From Hydrogenophaga sp. (GTDB taxonomy: Bacteria > Pseudomonadota > Gammaproteobacteria > Burkholderiales > Burkholderiaceae_C): 64,000 nucleotides of DNA. The position numbers and the translations under genes are program-made. The notes under the pieces are model-generated. The model did no database searches. It saw nothing but the letters and a program-made list of their open reading frames with translations, and was not told where the DNA came from. The DNA lies in contig NZ_JAUSOO010000044.1 in NCBI RefSeq assembly GCF_030656115.1, positions 1 through 64,000 on the forward strand. Direction: 5' to 3'. The stretch's first letter is position 1, and each line of letters begins with the position of its first letter. Shown here in pieces: positions 1 to 7,642 of the stretch.

Positions 1-298
1 GGGTGATCGGGACTGCGGGCCAGATCGGCAAAGGCCGGGCTGTGCAGGTGATCAGAGAAATCGGTCAGAAAAGACTGTGCAAAACCACAGTATTGAGGCA
101 GAAGTCATGCCAGCCTCAGATGAAAGTCAAACAAAATCAACAACTTACGGATTATACCGGCTTAAGTTCGGTGGATTGGTGTGAGAGGGAGGGGCCGTGA
201 GGCTTCTTCCTATCTCGATTAGGCTTCAAGCCTGCCGCAGAGTTGAATAAAAAACATTCATGCATCACCTTCAATATCAAAAATACCGAGCATAAAAT
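1..298. other. AT-richer left edge without a convincing gene
   Basis: No convincing gene is visible here. A 65-codon open frame near the left end has no recognisable domain and no clear ribosome binding site. The composition drops toward AT from about position 230 onward, so this may be the edge of acquired DNA, but no attachment site or transposase end was recognised. Confidence 0.4.
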
Positions 299-847
299 AT
301 GTTAAATATAACACTAGAGGACATGGCAGCATACGCAACCATCGCCGCCTTAATAATACCAATTATTTATAAATTATTTTCAAAGAGATCGTCCAGGGCG
401 AAAGAAGCAGATGTAAATAATGCCGATTCTAACGGGTCCGGAAATGCAATAATAGCCACCGATAAGAGTAGTATCACCATAAACTCGCCGACATCGATTC
501 AAACAACACAGAGTTTCAATAGATTTCCGGAGACAACGGTTAGGCCGATATTTCGCATTACTCAATCCGGCATGTTTAATGGAGGTTATCCGCATAAAAC
601 AATATATACTTTTTTAATGCAAAATGTTGGCGGTAAATGCTTTAATATAGAAATTAGATACCTTGAAGTTATTATTAAGTCGATTCCTGAAATTAGAAGA
701 GGTGGGTTTCAGGAGTTCAAGGTTGATTTAACGGATCGCCCTCATCAGATTGAGTTCGTTATTCATTGTCATGATGAAAATGGCGACCCTAGAGAATATA
801 AATTCACTGGAGTCTTAAAAAATTCAAATTACGATTTTCATTTGTAG
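299..847 (+). CDS. hypothetical membrane-anchored protein
   Basis: This encodes 182 residues that I do not recognise. One hydrophobic segment near residues 10-26 is followed by a basic patch (KLFSKRSSRAK), which suggests an N-terminal anchor with the rest in the cytoplasm. Residues 40-75 are rich in Asn, Ser and Thr and look like a linker. The C-terminal ~100 residues alternate hydrophobic and polar residues, as in a beta-rich domain. The DNA is strikingly AT-rich and uses AT-ending codons, unlike the chromosome to the right, which points to recent transfer. The coding call rests on length, the membrane-anchor pattern and composition only. Confidence 0.6.
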   Translation: MLNITLEDMAAYATIAALIIPIIYKLFSKRSSRAKEADVNNADSNGSGNAIIATDKSSITINSPTSIQTTQSFNRFPETTVRPIFRITQSGMFNGGYPHKTIYTFLMQNVGGKCFNIEIRYLEVIIKSIPEIRRGGFQEFKVDLTDRPHQIEFVIHCHDENGDPREYKFTGVLKNSNYDFHL

Positions 848-1228
848 CTCGGATTTGGAAAAATTAGGGCTGGATTCTAATTTCGCAGTTTGTGCTCAAT
901 CCAACGCCAAACCCCATGCAAAGAATGTGGACGACGAAATCACAACCGGTCACGAATATGGGTGCGTTCTGCTCTGCGGACCCTGATGAAAGACGCATGT
1001 GGGTAACCTATTCGTTAGTCGAGGACGCTGAAATCCGCCCCTTCTAAGGTTAAGCAGTCACCACCCGCTCAGGATCCAACCTTTCCTCACTAAAGCTGGC
1101 TTTCACACGGTGAAAGTTGTTCTTTCTCCCTCAGGCTGGCAACCTAAACACCAAGCCTTTGTGCAGCATGGGCCTGAAACAACGGCTAGCTGCGACGGGG
1201 TACATAATCGCACGGAACCTGACAATAT
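848..1228. other. intergenic stretch, no gene seen
   Basis: About 380 bp of mixed composition lies between two AT-rich genes. No frame on either strand gives a plausible protein, and no hairpin, tRNA or repeat pair was found. It may be a scar between separately acquired pieces. Confidence 0.4.
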
Positions 1229-2053
1229 ATGAGTAATCCCGAAGATCATCCTTTATTTGAAATTCCAGAAGATAAGGATATCAAGATATGGCGTTTCATG
1301 GATTTCACAAAGTACGTTTCATTGTTAGAGTCGAAAAATTTATTTTTCTCGCGCGCTGATCGTTTGGGTGATCCCTTTGAAGGCTCTATAAGTAAGCGAT
1401 CAATGGCTGCTCGCAAATTCATCGCTGAAAAATTTGGTCGTGAAATACAGGGCGTGAGTTCTGCATTAGTCGAACTGGCAGGATTTGAAGGGAAGCTATG
1501 GGATTCAGTTGAAGCTGATACTTATCGCCTTCGATGGGATGCCGAGTGGATGTTTATAAGCTGTTGGCACATGAATCCTGTTGAGTCATCCGCCATGTGG
1601 CAGTTATATGCACCTTCAGGGTATGGAGTAGCCCTTCAGTCCACATATCGAAAGCTTCGAAATTCATTGCCGAATGATGTATACATGGGAAAGGTGCAGT
1701 ACATCTGCTACGAGAAAGATCTAGTTGATTTAAAGAATACTTTTAGCCCTTTTTTGTGCAAGCGAAAATCATTTGCCCACGAGGCTGAACTCCGAGCAAT
1801 ACATTATGATAGTCCCATATATACGAGGCGTGACAAGAATACAGGCGAGGAAGTTCGAGCGGCCGCTCATCACGTAAGGAATACCGAAGGTGGTAAACCT
1901 TTTGCTGTGAACCTTGATCACCTAGTGGAAAATCTTTATATCAGTCCAGTCGCAGAATCTTGGTATGCTGAGCTAGTTGCTTCTATTACGAATAGGTATT
2001 CTTGCAAGTTTCCAGTAAACCAATCGTCTTTGGATGAAGTGCCAATATTTTGA
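1229..2053 (+). CDS. DUF2971 family protein
   Basis: The 274-residue product has the features of DUF2971: an N-terminal IWRFMDFTKYVSLLESKNLFF segment in which W and F residues precede LFFSRADRLGDPFEGS (about residues 20-55), and a central S-C-W-H-M...MW-LYA core (about residues 110-135). These proteins are common next to phage, restriction and abortive-infection genes, but their biochemical function is unknown. The gene is AT-rich like the upstream membrane protein, so both probably arrived together. It is complete and of usual length for the family. A role in phage defence is only a guess from the company such genes keep elsewhere. Confidence 0.75.
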   Translation: MSNPEDHPLFEIPEDKDIKIWRFMDFTKYVSLLESKNLFFSRADRLGDPFEGSISKRSMAARKFIAEKFGREIQGVSSALVELAGFEGKLWDSVEADTYRLRWDAEWMFISCWHMNPVESSAMWQLYAPSGYGVALQSTYRKLRNSLPNDVYMGKVQYICYEKDLVDLKNTFSPFLCKRKSFAHEAELRAIHYDSPIYTRRDKNTGEEVRAAAHHVRNTEGGKPFAVNLDHLVENLYISPVAESWYAELVASITNRYSCKFPVNQSSLDEVPIF

Positions 2054-2214
2054 GCTAAATAAGGTATGCAAAACCCTATTTTTAGAAAATTGTGGGTCAG
2101 ATTCCAATCCTGCGTCTCAAAGTCGATGGCCTTGGCGAATTCGGACACTTGGCAGCGTGCCACCTCGGCGGGGTCGGTGGCTGTTAAATTGGCAAGAAAT
2201 CTACACCCCGGCGG

Positions 2215-2412
2215 ATGTGCATCAACCCATTGATTTTCAGCGGCGACAACGGGCGTGTACTGGGTTACGACAACAGCTACGATTACGCGCATCGACACTA
2301 CATGGGTTCCATCGTCGCTGACACTTTCACCAGCTACGAAGCGTTGTATGAGCGGTTCGAGCGGGAATGGCAAGAGATTGCTATCAGATTCGTCAACGGA
2401 GAACAGATATGA
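2215..2412 (+). pseudogene. TumE-like toxin, 5'-truncated remnant
   Basis: The 65-residue frame matches the C-terminal half of the TumE/DUF6516 toxin family: GRVLGYDNSYDYAHRHYMG resembles the conserved R-x-x-x-YDN...H-x-H segment, followed by FTSYEALYERFEREWQEI, the typical closing helix. The family normally has another 40-50 residues before this. Here an in-frame stop sits at about 2185 and the preceding DNA does not restore the missing part, so the toxin looks truncated. It overlaps the antitoxin-like frame by 4 bp (ATGA), the arrangement expected for a tumE-tumA operon. A short functional variant cannot be excluded. Confidence 0.5.
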
Positions 2413-2811
2413 CGAAACCCAAAATTTCACTGGCAGACTTTGCCAACAGTCCTGTCCTGAAGGCACATTCGATCAAGAGCAAAGCGGTTGCGCGAGCCTT
2501 GGACGAGCGGGCCGATTCGCTGCCTTACTCAAAGGTGTTCACCAGTTTTGAGTTTCAAGATTTCCTGAGCCAGCTCACCCCGAAGCGGTTCGAGTTGCTG
2601 CGTATCGCCAGCAAAGGGCAGCGATTCCATCGCTGATCTCGCCACGGCTTCCCATCGCAACCCGAGTGCGGTGTCGCAGGACGTGTCCAAGTTGTCTGAG
2701 CTGGGCCTCGTCAAGGTGGAGTCTGTTTGCAACGAGGGGCATGGTCTAAAGAAAGTGGTGATGCCGGTGGCAAGCACCATCTCGATCAACGTCTCGATGG
2801 CTGCTGGCTAA
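2409..2811 (+). pseudogene. TumA-like (HVO_A0114-type) antitoxin, frameshifted
   Basis: Two frames together make one antitoxin of the HVO_A0114/TumA winged-helix family. Frame one (2409-2636) gives an N-terminal region ending SFEFQDFLSQLTPKRFELLR; the next frame then continues DSIADLATASHRNPSAVSQD and SELGLVKVE to a stop at 2809-2811, supplying the recognition helix and wing. The switch falls at an AAAGGG run near 2616-2621; removing one G restores a continuous protein of about 133 residues. The break removes the DNA-binding half, so the antitoxin is probably dead, matching the truncated toxin before it. A sequencing error in the run would give the same picture. Confidence 0.6.
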
Positions 2812-2928
2812 GGCCGCCGATCACCCACCGGCGCAGCCAAAACGCTGCTGCGTGTCGCCGTGGCGCATCCTGAAGTTTTGCAAGAATTGCGCGCATAGTC
2901 GGCTTGCTAATTTTTTTGGAGTGCTCCC

Positions 2929-3519
2929 ATGACCCTGCTCGTGCTTGGCCTTGTGTTGTTTTTGGGTGTGCATTCGGTGCGCGTGGTGGCTGACCGGTGG
3001 CGTTCGGCCACCATCGCCCGCCTCGGCGAAGGGCCTTGGAAGGGCGCTTACTCGTTGGTGTCGCTGGCTGGGCTGGCCTTGGTGGTGTGGGGATACGGCC
3101 TGGCCCGCCAAGACCCGGTGCTGTTGTGGACACCGCCGGTGGCCATGCGGCATCTGGCCTCGCTGCTGGTGTTGTTGGCGTTTGTGCTGCTGGCGGCGGC
3201 TTATGTGCCGCGCAACCACATCAAAAACCGGCTGCGCCACCCCATGGTGTTGGGCGTGAAGCTGTGGGCATTGGCGCACCTGCTGAGCAACGGCAACCTG
3301 GCCGATGTGGTGCTGTTCGGCAGTTTTCTGGTGTGGGCGGTGCTGAGTTTTCGGGCCGCCCGCCAGCGCGACGATGCCGCCGCCCTGGCCCCGGGGCCGC
3401 TCAGGCACAGTTCGCTGCGCGCCAACGCCATCACCGGAGCGCTGGGCGTGGCCGCGTGGGCAGGCTTTGCCGTGTGGGGTCACAGCGCATGGATAGGGGT
3501 GTCGCCTTGGGGTGTGTGA
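2929..3519 (+). CDS. NnrU family membrane protein
   Basis: This 196-residue integral membrane protein has five to six hydrophobic segments. Its start MTLLVLGLVLFLGVHSVRV, the internal RNHIKNRLRHPMVLGVKLWALAHLLSNG motif (key residues H, R-HPM, WALAHLL-NG, about residues 98-125) and its length match NnrU. NnrU was named from denitrification loci, where it is needed for nitrite and nitric oxide respiration. It is related to isoprenylcysteine methyltransferase-like and MAPEG-like membrane proteins, and its exact activity is unsettled. No denitrification reductase sits beside it here. GC content returns to chromosomal level at this gene, so the left accessory DNA probably ends just before it. Confidence 0.85.
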   Translation: MTLLVLGLVLFLGVHSVRVVADRWRSATIARLGEGPWKGAYSLVSLAGLALVVWGYGLARQDPVLLWTPPVAMRHLASLLVLLAFVLLAAAYVPRNHIKNRLRHPMVLGVKLWALAHLLSNGNLADVVLFGSFLVWAVLSFRAARQRDDAAALAPGPLRHSSLRANAITGALGVAAWAGFAVWGHSAWIGVSPWGV

Positions 3520-3745
3520 ACCGTAGGCTGGCCGGGCATTGGGCTGTGACCGTCAATGGCAACTGGCGCCTGACATGGTTTATTCGCGCAGTGGGGCGTG
3601 ATGGGGTGCGGGTGGTGCTGGGAATGCTCTCCCGTCCACCAGCATGCCCGGCGGGCTCAAGCACATTCGGCACGATGGTTTGTTGGCCAATGGCAAGAGA
3701 TTGGCCTGTGGACTTGGTGTGAGTCTCCCCAGTAGAATGTCGGTC

Positions 3746-3757
3746 TTGTATATACAA
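3746..3757. promoter_or_regulatory. perfect 12 bp palindrome, probable toxin-antitoxin operator with -10 box
   Basis: TTGTATATACAA is a perfect palindrome 33 bp before the toxin start. A good -10 hexamer, TATGAT, lies directly after it at 3761-3766, so a bound repressor would block the promoter. BrnT/BrnA-type operons are autoregulated by their antitoxin at such palindromes. The core TGTATATACA recurs at 3986-3995 inside the toxin gene. Confidence 0.5.
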
Positions 3758-3789
3758 AAATATGATGTTGACTTTTCAGGGGGATTTTC

Positions 3790-4074
3790 TTGAAGAACTT
3801 AAAGATCTCAGTCGATGTGGAGCGGAAGCTTCTGGAAAAGCACCACGTGGTTCGAGCAGAGGTTGAACAGTGCTTTTTTAACAGGGCGGGCCGGTTGCTG
3901 ACAGACAGCAGGGAAGAACACAAAACAACCCCGCCCACGCTTTGGTTTCTTGCTCCGACCAACAAGGGCAGGATGCTGAAAATTGTGTATATACAGATCG
4001 AAGGTTTTATACACCTGCGGTCGGCCTTTGAACCCAACGAAGCAGAAGAGCGCATATACCGCAAACACGGTTAA
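3790..4074 (+). CDS. BrnT-like type II toxin (putative)
   Basis: The product is 94 residues from a TTG start preceded by a strong AGGGGG ribosome binding site. It resembles small RelE-fold toxins of the BrnT type: VEQCFFNRAGRLLTDSREEH near the N-terminus, then TLWFLAPTNKGRMLKIVYI, and a closing AFEPNEAEERIYR. BrnT proteins are ribonucleases neutralised by a ribbon-helix-helix antitoxin encoded just downstream, as here. Homologues of this subgroup are often labelled ADP-ribosyl-(dinitrogen reductase) hydrolase, which I think is a misnomer. The palindrome before it and the partner after it support a toxin-antitoxin role; catalytic residues were not verified. Confidence 0.6.
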   Translation: MKNLKISVDVERKLLEKHHVVRAEVEQCFFNRAGRLLTDSREEHKTTPPTLWFLAPTNKGRMLKIVYIQIEGFIHLRSAFEPNEAEERIYRKHG

Positions 4075-4117
4075 ACCTGCTGAATACTGGATTTTTATAC
4101 ATAGCGGAGAAACTTAT

Positions 4118-4462
4118 ATGGTTAAGCAAAAGGTCAAGGACACCACCCATGAAGCATGGGAATTGCGCGAGCTGGGTGCCGACGAAGACCACGTGCAGGT
4201 GGCTGACCCTGTGCACGAAGACGCCCTGAATGCGGCGCTTGAACTTCAGTCCATCTCGATCCGTCTCCCGAAACAGTTGATCGAGCACTACAAGCTGATC
4301 GCCCACTTTCACGGGGTCGGTTATCAACCTTTGATGCGGGACGTGATGGCCCGTTTTGTGCCGGGCGCTCTCAAGGAAATCTTTGAGGCCGAGCAAGCAA
4401 AAGCCCAAAAGGCCAGTGACAGCGCTGCCTGGGTTGAGGAGCCGACCCGCAAGGTTGCGTGA
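4118..4462 (+). CDS. BrnA-like ribbon-helix-helix antitoxin (putative)
   Basis: This 114-residue acidic protein starts at ATG 4118 after a GCGGAGAAAC ribosome binding site. Upstream in-frame codons overlap the toxin and are unlikely to be used. The core SISIRLPKQLIEHYKLIAHF followed by GVGYQPLMRDVM (about residues 46-78) is the CopG/BrnA ribbon-helix-helix: the beta strand SISIRLP contacts DNA and the GYQ turn is typical of BrnA-type antitoxins. It should bind both the toxin and the palindromic operator before the toxin gene. A long acidic N-terminal arm (about 45 residues) precedes the fold, which is longer than in many antitoxins and may be the toxin-wrapping region. A hairpin terminator closes the operon. 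Confidence 0.65.
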   Translation: MVKQKVKDTTHEAWELRELGADEDHVQVADPVHEDALNAALELQSISIRLPKQLIEHYKLIAHFHGVGYQPLMRDVMARFVPGALKEIFEAEQAKAQKASDSAAWVEEPTRKVA

Positions 4463-4485
4463 GGCCCGGCTGACATCCACGACAG

Positions 4486-4510
4486 AAGCCCGCTCAAAGC
4501 GGGTTTTTTT
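4486..4510 (+). terminator. rho-independent terminator of the BrnT/BrnA-like operon
   Basis: Stem CCCGCT / AGCGGG with a 3-base loop is followed by seven T. It overlaps the last codons of the convergent HutD-like gene, whose stop is at 4494-4496. Confidence 0.75.
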
Positions 4511-5225
4511 CTTCCGCAATCACCGTCACCACCACCCGGCTCCCCACCCGGCAAGGCGCCAGCAATGCCTGCGCCGGCATGTGTTGCAGGTACAAAACTT
4601 GGCCTGCGCTCAGGCCTTGGGTTCGGCAGTGGGGCAGGGCCAGTTCCACCTCGCCGCTCATCACGTAGATGAACAGGTGGCGCGCCGGGGGCAGGTGCAG
4701 CACCGTGTCGCTGTGTACCGACACCTCGGCGCGCACGCGGCCCCGGCGGTGCATCACGTTCCAGAGCGCGGTGGGTTCGGTGGGTGCGTCGCACACCAGA
4801 CGGCGCTCGCCCGCAAAGGCGGCGCGGCTGCCTGCGCCGTTGAAGCAGATGTCGGGTTCGGGTGGGTTGGGTGGTTCAGGCGCTTCGGCGCGCAGGCGCA
4901 GGCGGGCACCTTGCAGCATCACGGCTTGGCGGTCCAGCCCTTCAAACACCGAAAACGGGCCTGCGGCGGTGATGTCGGCCACGCTCACGCGCCAGTCGGT
5001 CTGGCCGTCCGCGCCTTGGGCGCTGGCCACGGTGCGGGTCCAGCCGCCTTGGTTTTTCCAGGGCTCGCGCGGCAGCGCCAGCAAGCTGAAGCACCGCTGC
5101 GAGAAGCGGGCACCGGCCACGCGGTGCAACGGCCAGGGCGAAGTCACTGGCATCGGCGCAGGTGTCGCTATCGGCAAAGTCACCGGTAAGAGCGAAGTCA
5201 CTGGCAACGGCATCGGCGCAAGCAT
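4494..5225 (-). CDS. HutD/Ves family protein
   Basis: The 243-residue product belongs to the HutD/Ves cupin family. The marker is SLLALPREPWKNQGGWTRTVA, where P-W-x-N-x-GG-T is conserved, followed by WRVSVADITAAGPFSVFEGLDR and a late cupin strand LFIYVMSGEVEL. HutD proteins accompany histidine-utilisation operons and are thought to limit or tune that pathway; the molecular role is not settled. The chosen start (ATG at 5225) lies 14 bp after the stop of the FAD oxidoreductase gene, suggesting co-transcription. The first ~25 residues are low-complexity and come from a short imperfect DNA repeat, so later ATG codons are possible starts. An N-formylglutamate deformylase gene nearby supports a histidine link. 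Confidence 0.75.
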   Translation of the reverse strand: MLAPMPLPVTSLLPVTLPIATPAPMPVTSPWPLHRVAGARFSQRCFSLLALPREPWKNQGGWTRTVASAQGADGQTDWRVSVADITAAGPFSVFEGLDRQAVMLQGARLRLRAEAPEPPNPPEPDICFNGAGSRAAFAGERRLVCDAPTEPTALWNVMHRRGRVRAEVSVHSDTVLHLPPARHLFIYVMSGEVELALPHCRTQGLSAGQVLYLQHMPAQALLAPCRVGSRVVVTVIAEEKNPL

Positions 5226-5239
5226 GAAAGCCTTGCCGC

Positions 5240-6424
5240 TCAGGACACCGCGCCCAGGCCGTAGCGCCCGGTGAGCAGTTGGCCGCGCCGAAAACGCTCG
5301 TGCGCGTAGGGCGCCAGCGACACGTCGGTGGGCAGGCCCAGCGCTTCTTGCGCCAGCACCAGGCCCACGCCGGGCGAGAGCTTGAAGCCGTGGCCCGAAA
5401 AGCCGTAGCCCACCACCAGGCCGGGCACGTCGGGCAGGCGGCCCAGCACCGGGTTCCAGTCGGGGGTCACGTCGTACACGCCGGTCCACGACGATGCCAG
5501 CCCGGCCTCGCCGAACGAGGGGAAGCGCTCTGCCACTTGCTCGCCCACTTCCACCACATAGTCCATGGAAATGTCGCCCTGTTCGTTGTCGGGCACGGCC
5601 AGCGTTTCGCCCACCGTGCCCTCGCTCACCAGCATCTGGTTGCCGCCGTAGCTGCGGCAGTACAGCATGCCGGGCGAGCCCAGGTCTTTGAACACCGGCA
5701 TCTGGAAGCTGTAGGCCTCGGGGCCTTCAAGGGCCAGCACGGCGTGGCGTTCGGCCTTCACCGGGGTGGGCACGCCGGTCCAGCGCTCAATGTCGCCGGC
5801 CCAGATGTTCTGGGTGCTGATGACGGTGTGGCTGTGGAACGTGCCCTGGTTGGTTTCAACGCCCACCACGCGCCCGCCTTCCATCAGCAGGCGCTCCACG
5901 TTGACGCCTTCCATGATCTTCACGCCCTGGCGGCGCGCGGCGCGGGCAAAGCCGGTGGCCACCAGGTAGGCGTCGGCAAAACCGGCTTCGGGTTCAAAGC
6001 CAATCAGGGCCGCGTCGTCAAACTGGGCGATGGGCAGCAGGGCGCTGGCCTGGGCCTGGTCGATCAGATCCACGCGGATGCCCATGGCCACCTGCCCTGC
6101 CAGCGCAGCGCGCAGGGGTTCGAGCTTGGGGCCGTCGGGCGAGCTGATCAGGTAGCCGCACTTCACCAGCCCGGCGGACGCTTCTTCGTCGCCCAGGTAG
6201 CCCGCGAAATCGTTGAACACCGACCACGAGCGTTGGGCGAGTTCCACGTTTTCAATGACGGAATAGTGGGTGCGCAAAATGCCCGAAGACTGGGTGCTGG
6301 TGCCCGAGCCGATTTGCGAGCGGTCCAGCACCAGCACCTTGCCAGCCCCCAGGCGGGCCAGGTGGTAGGCGACCGAAGTTCCGATCACACCTGCACCGAT
6401 CACGATGGCGTCATAACTTTGCAT
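5240..6424 (-). CDS. FAD-dependent oxidoreductase (DAO / sarcosine-oxidase-like)
   Basis: This 394-residue flavoprotein starts MQSYDAIVIGAGVIGTSVAY, the Rossmann GxGxxG that binds FAD. It has the DAO-family pattern: SSGILRTHYS near residue 45, a central VVGVETNQG...IWAG segment, and a late GYGFSGHGFKLSPGVG that closes over the flavin. These enzymes oxidise amines or amino acids such as sarcosine, glycine or D-amino acids. The substrate cannot be read from sequence. It sits upstream of the HutD-like gene in the same direction, and the LysR gene diverges from it, so the LysR protein is the likely regulator. No covalent-FAD motif was identified. Confidence 0.8.
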   Translation of the reverse strand: MQSYDAIVIGAGVIGTSVAYHLARLGAGKVLVLDRSQIGSGTSTQSSGILRTHYSVIENVELAQRSWSVFNDFAGYLGDEEASAGLVKCGYLISSPDGPKLEPLRAALAGQVAMGIRVDLIDQAQASALLPIAQFDDAALIGFEPEAGFADAYLVATGFARAARRQGVKIMEGVNVERLLMEGGRVVGVETNQGTFHSHTVISTQNIWAGDIERWTGVPTPVKAERHAVLALEGPEAYSFQMPVFKDLGSPGMLYCRSYGGNQMLVSEGTVGETLAVPDNEQGDISMDYVVEVGEQVAERFPSFGEAGLASSWTGVYDVTPDWNPVLGRLPDVPGLVVGYGFSGHGFKLSPGVGLVLAQEALGLPTDVSLAPYAHERFRRGQLLTGRYGLGAVS

Positions 6425-6610
6425 GGGGAGAGCCTTTCTGGGCAGTCAGTGGGTTGTGGGGGGTCTGAGGGTGACCAATGGGGTTCAGCTTAGAAGCCCC
6501 GGGCCAAGTGCCGCACAACTGAAGCCAAACGAATGCTATGGTTTGGTTTTTCGAATGCTGTGGTCGGTTGCCACGTTGTCCGTCACCATGACTTTCCCTT
6601 CTGGAACACC

Positions 6611-7642
6611 ATGCCCAAACCCTTGCCCACCGCCCTTGGCACCCGCAAAGCCCGCCGCGCCCGCCCGCTGCCCGACCTGCAGTTGCTCGAAGCGTTTGTG
6701 GCGGTGTGCGACGCGGGTTCGATGGCGTTGGCGGCGCAGCAGCTGGGGCTGAGCCAGAGCGCGGTGAGCCAGGCCATCAAGACGCTGGAGGCCGAGCTGG
6801 GCGTTGCGCTGCTGGACCGCGAGGTGCGCCCCGCCGTGCCCACGCACGCTGGGAGCATGCTGCGCGAACGCGCCACGCGCCTGCTGGGCCAGGCGCGCAA
6901 CCTGGTGGAGCAGGTGCGTGCCACCGCGCGCCACGAACATGCGCGCATTCACCTGGGTTGTGTGGATTCGTTCGCCGCCACCGTGGGGCCGCGCCTGATC
7001 CGTGCGCTCTCGGGCTCGGCGCAGCAAATTTTGATGTGGTCGGGCCTCACGCCCACGCTCACCGAGCAGCTGCGCCGGCGCGAGCTGGACTTTGCCATCT
7101 GCACCGATTCGGCCATTGACGACCCGCGCATCGTGCAGCGCCTGCTGTTTTCTGAATCGTGGGTGGCGGTGTTTCCCAAGGCGCATGCGGTGCCGGGGCT
7201 GACCTCGGTGCGCGCCTTGTCGGACCTGCCTGCGGGCCTGCCGCTGATCCGCTACAGCCAGCGTTCGGTGATCGGGCAGCAGATTGAGCGTTTTTTGCGC
7301 CACATCGGCGTTCAGGCGCCGCGCAGCTACGAGTTCGACGCCACCGACCCGCTGCTGAGCCTGGTGGCCTCGGGCCTGGGCTGGGCGCTGTCCACGCCGC
7401 TGTGCCTGTGGCAGTCGCGCCAGTACCTGGACGACGTGGTGGTGCTGCCCATTCCCACCACGCGCCTGGGGCAGCGCCATTTTTTTCTGCTCTCGCGCGA
7501 GGACGAATGGGCCGGTCTGGACGACCACATCGCCCGCATCACGCGCGACGTGATCCGCCAGGACACCGCCCCCGCCATTCGCCGCGCCATGCCCGGTCTG
7601 TCGCCCGACGCCCTGTTTTGCCCCCTGGAGGAAACCCCATGA
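6611..7642 (+). CDS. LysR family transcriptional regulator
   Basis: This is a LysR regulator of about 343 residues from ATG 6611; the earlier in-frame ATG at 6533 adds 26 atypical residues and was not chosen. The helix-turn-helix is DLQLLEAFVAVCDAGSMALA plus AAQQLGLSQSAVSQAIKTLE at about residues 22-62, followed by the periplasmic-binding-like effector domain. It diverges from the FAD oxidoreductase gene and overlaps the N-formylglutamate deformylase gene by 4 bp (ATGA), so it is translated together with that enzyme. Sharing an operon with the deformylase and facing the oxidoreductase suggests that it senses a histidine or amino-acid catabolite. The inducer is unknown. Confidence 0.85.
   Translation: MPKPLPTALGTRKARRARPLPDLQLLEAFVAVCDAGSMALAAQQLGLSQSAVSQAIKTLEAELGVALLDREVRPAVPTHAGSMLRERATRLLGQARNLVEQVRATARHEHARIHLGCVDSFAATVGPRLIRALSGSAQQILMWSGLTPTLTEQLRRRELDFAICTDSAIDDPRIVQRLLFSESWVAVFPKAHAVPGLTSVRALSDLPAGLPLIRYSQRSVIGQQIERFLRHIGVQAPRSYEFDATDPLLSLVASGLGWALSTPLCLWQSRQYLDDVVVLPIPTTRLGQRHFFLLSREDEWAGLDDHIARITRDVIRQDTAPAIRRAMPGLSPDALFCPLEETP

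Noticed and set aside
3-200. 65-codon open frame at the left edge
   Set aside because: No ribosome binding site, no recognisable motif and mixed composition; likely chance.
1936-2466. 176-codon minus-strand frame over the TumE remnant
   Set aside because: It overlaps the end of the DUF2971 gene and the antitoxin on the other strand and has no domain. A short stretch (about 2070-2200) looks faintly coding but could not be assigned.
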